Positions 62,815 through 64,000 of a stretch of DNA of 64,000 nt are shown here, in pieces. The stretch covers positions 310,001 through 374,000 of the forward strand of contig VZTG01005167.1 in NCBI GenBank assembly GCA_013397845.1, read 5' to 3'. The notes under the pieces are model-generated. The model searched no databases and was not told where the DNA came from. It saw nothing but the letters and a program-made list of their open reading frames with translations. The DNA is from Melanocharis versteri (lineage: Eukaryota; Chordata; Aves; Passeriformes; Melanocharitidae). A program made the position numbers and the translations under genes. How positions within the stretch are numbered: position 1 is the first letter of the stretch; each line of letters opens with the position of its first letter.

Positions 62815-62925
62815 AGTTAGGAAGTGATTTGCCACGAAGTCAGTGTGCAGCAGAGCCAGGACCCAAACCCAGCTCTCCAGAGCTCCAGTCCCAGCTTCTA
62901 ACCACTTCCTCATTTAAGCCATTCC
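62815..62925 (+). mobile_element. Ancient amniote SINE fragment (3' half)
   Basis: GTGATTTGCCACGAAGTCAG, TGTGCAGCAGAGCCAGGACC, CAAACCCAGCTCTCC and CCAGCTTCTAACCACTTCCT follow the consensus order 'gtgacttgcccaaggtca...cagagccaggattagaacccaggtctcc...cttaaccactaggcc'. This is the tail half of the same MIR/AmnSINE-type family seen at 3985 and 47160. Confidence 0.6.
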
Positions 62926-64000
62926 TTTTGGAATGGACCCCACCACATTCTTTCCATGTCGTAATTTAAATTTCAAATCCTTTGCTGCATTTCATTTGAA
63001 ATAGTCCAGTTTAGTTAACATTTCCAAGCTGCACTTGAACACACATGCAATTAGCAACTCTTTTATCTCACTCTGATAGCACAGTTATTTTATAAAAAGA
63101 AAGACCCATAGAAACGTATAGAAAGACAGTGCTGCTTCTCACTCCCTTGTGAGGGAGACATAGCAGTTCTTGCAAATAGTGTATTATAAAGACAGCTCTG
63201 TGTTTCCTGACCCTGTGCCATTTGTGTCATATGGACATTCAAAATAGCACACAAAACTGTGGGTGCATACAGGCATAACTGAGCAAACTGAAAATGACAG
63301 TTTGGAGGTTCATAAAACACGGTGGAGTTTTTCATATTTCCATGCTGCCCTTTTTCCCATCACTTGTATACCTTTCCTATCCTGGCCAAAAGTAGCACTC
63401 TAATGAGGTCTGTGGTACAGCTCCCACTGACTTACCATGCCAGAAGCCAATTTCCTGAAATACTGTAAGAAAATCTTCGCTTACAGTACACCCTCCATAA
63501 CCAGAGAAATACTAACAATCTACAAACTGTTCTAGTGGGAACCAAACATGAAATCTCTCCTCATCTCCCTGATTTTCATAACTTACAGCTTCACTCTGTA
63601 ATTACAGAGTCACCCTTCAAAACAAAACAGTCCTCTGCTTCCATACTCTTTTTCTCACCATCATCAAAAACAATGTAATTCTTTAGACTGATGGACTAGT
63701 ATTAGAAGAAAAGTGATTTGATTACATGTCAAAGGGCTACTTGGCAATATTTCTAGCACTGGAGTAATGCATTTTCACAAACTCATGCGAGAGATTAAAA
63801 CAAAATGCCCGCCATTATTTTCTCTACCTTACACTGCACAAGGGCTGTTTTCTGTAGCAAGCCACTATAAAATACAAAAGACTAATCCAAGATGATGGCT
63901 CCATCTTAAGAAACATCTTTAGTCAGTTCTTTTAAGTGGAAATCATTCTCCATTTACCAGACCATCTACCTGAGACACCCACTTATCATTTTTCCCCTCC
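62926..64000. other. No recognisable gene or repeat
   Basis: About 1.1 kb to the window end with one short minus-strand frame (63090-63335). Nothing supports a gene. Confidence 0.6.

Noticed and set aside
1..64000. tRNA, rRNA, snRNA genes and CpG-island promoters
   Set aside because: No cloverleaf A/B-box pairs, rRNA text or dense CpG stretch was recognised by eye. A tRNAscan or Infernal run could still find a decayed copy.

Overview
The window looks like a stretch of bird (or at least archosaur/amniote) nuclear genome with very low gene density. The evidence is a set of chicken-repeat-1 (CR1) LINE fragments, including two with the typical avian CR1 3'-end text (32800-32930 and 58601-58710), a larger antisense CR1 piece (48100-48505) and two older CR1 copies (37715-38235 and 54940-55245). 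There is also a 327-bp solo LTR of an endogenous retrovirus (11554-11880) and several very old amniote SINE remnants. The sequence is AT-leaning with many short stop-bounded frames on both strands. It has no operons, ribosome binding sites or long conserved reading frames, so it should be read as intronic or intergenic vertebrate DNA.

No complete protein-coding gene can be supported. Most reading frames over 60 codons look like chance. A few short segments carry vertebrate splice or 3'-end grammar: (1) a possible last coding exon on the minus strand at the left edge (105-225); (2) a possible 21-nt in-frame microexon on the plus strand (8079-8099) with a strong acceptor and donor; (3) a possible plus-strand terminal exon (10371-10621) with a strong polypyrimidine acceptor and an AATAAA shortly after the stop; (4) a small plus-strand ORF (28844-29044) containing a perfect-looking 66-nt in-frame intron; (5) a non-coding exon-like segment (37114-37195); (6) a weak 44-nt cysteine-containing exon candidate (53819-53862). 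None is assigned to a known gene.

Layout: 1-3.9 kb minus-strand terminal exon candidate, then featureless DNA; 4.0-4.4 kb ancient SINE and a (ATCC)n microsatellite; 8.1 kb microexon candidate; 10.4-11.9 kb terminal exon candidate and ERV solo LTR; 12-28 kb no recognisable gene, with a G-quadruplex motif at 15.74 kb and chance ORFs at 15.6-16.2, 21.6-22.4, 22.9-23.4 and 28.1-28.8 kb; 28.8-29.2 kb short-intron ORF; 32.8 kb CR1; 36.5-38.2 kb a mixed segment with a TATA-like site, a C-rich tract holding the only ambiguous base (N at 36792), an exon-like segment and an old sense CR1; 46-48.5 kb a cluster of ancient SINEs and an antisense CR1; 54.9-55.2 kb old antisense CR1; 58.6 kb CR1 3' end; 62.8 kb ancient SINE.

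Nothing here forms a pathway or an operon. All gene-level calls are inference from sequence grammar and need RNA-seq or a genome alignment.
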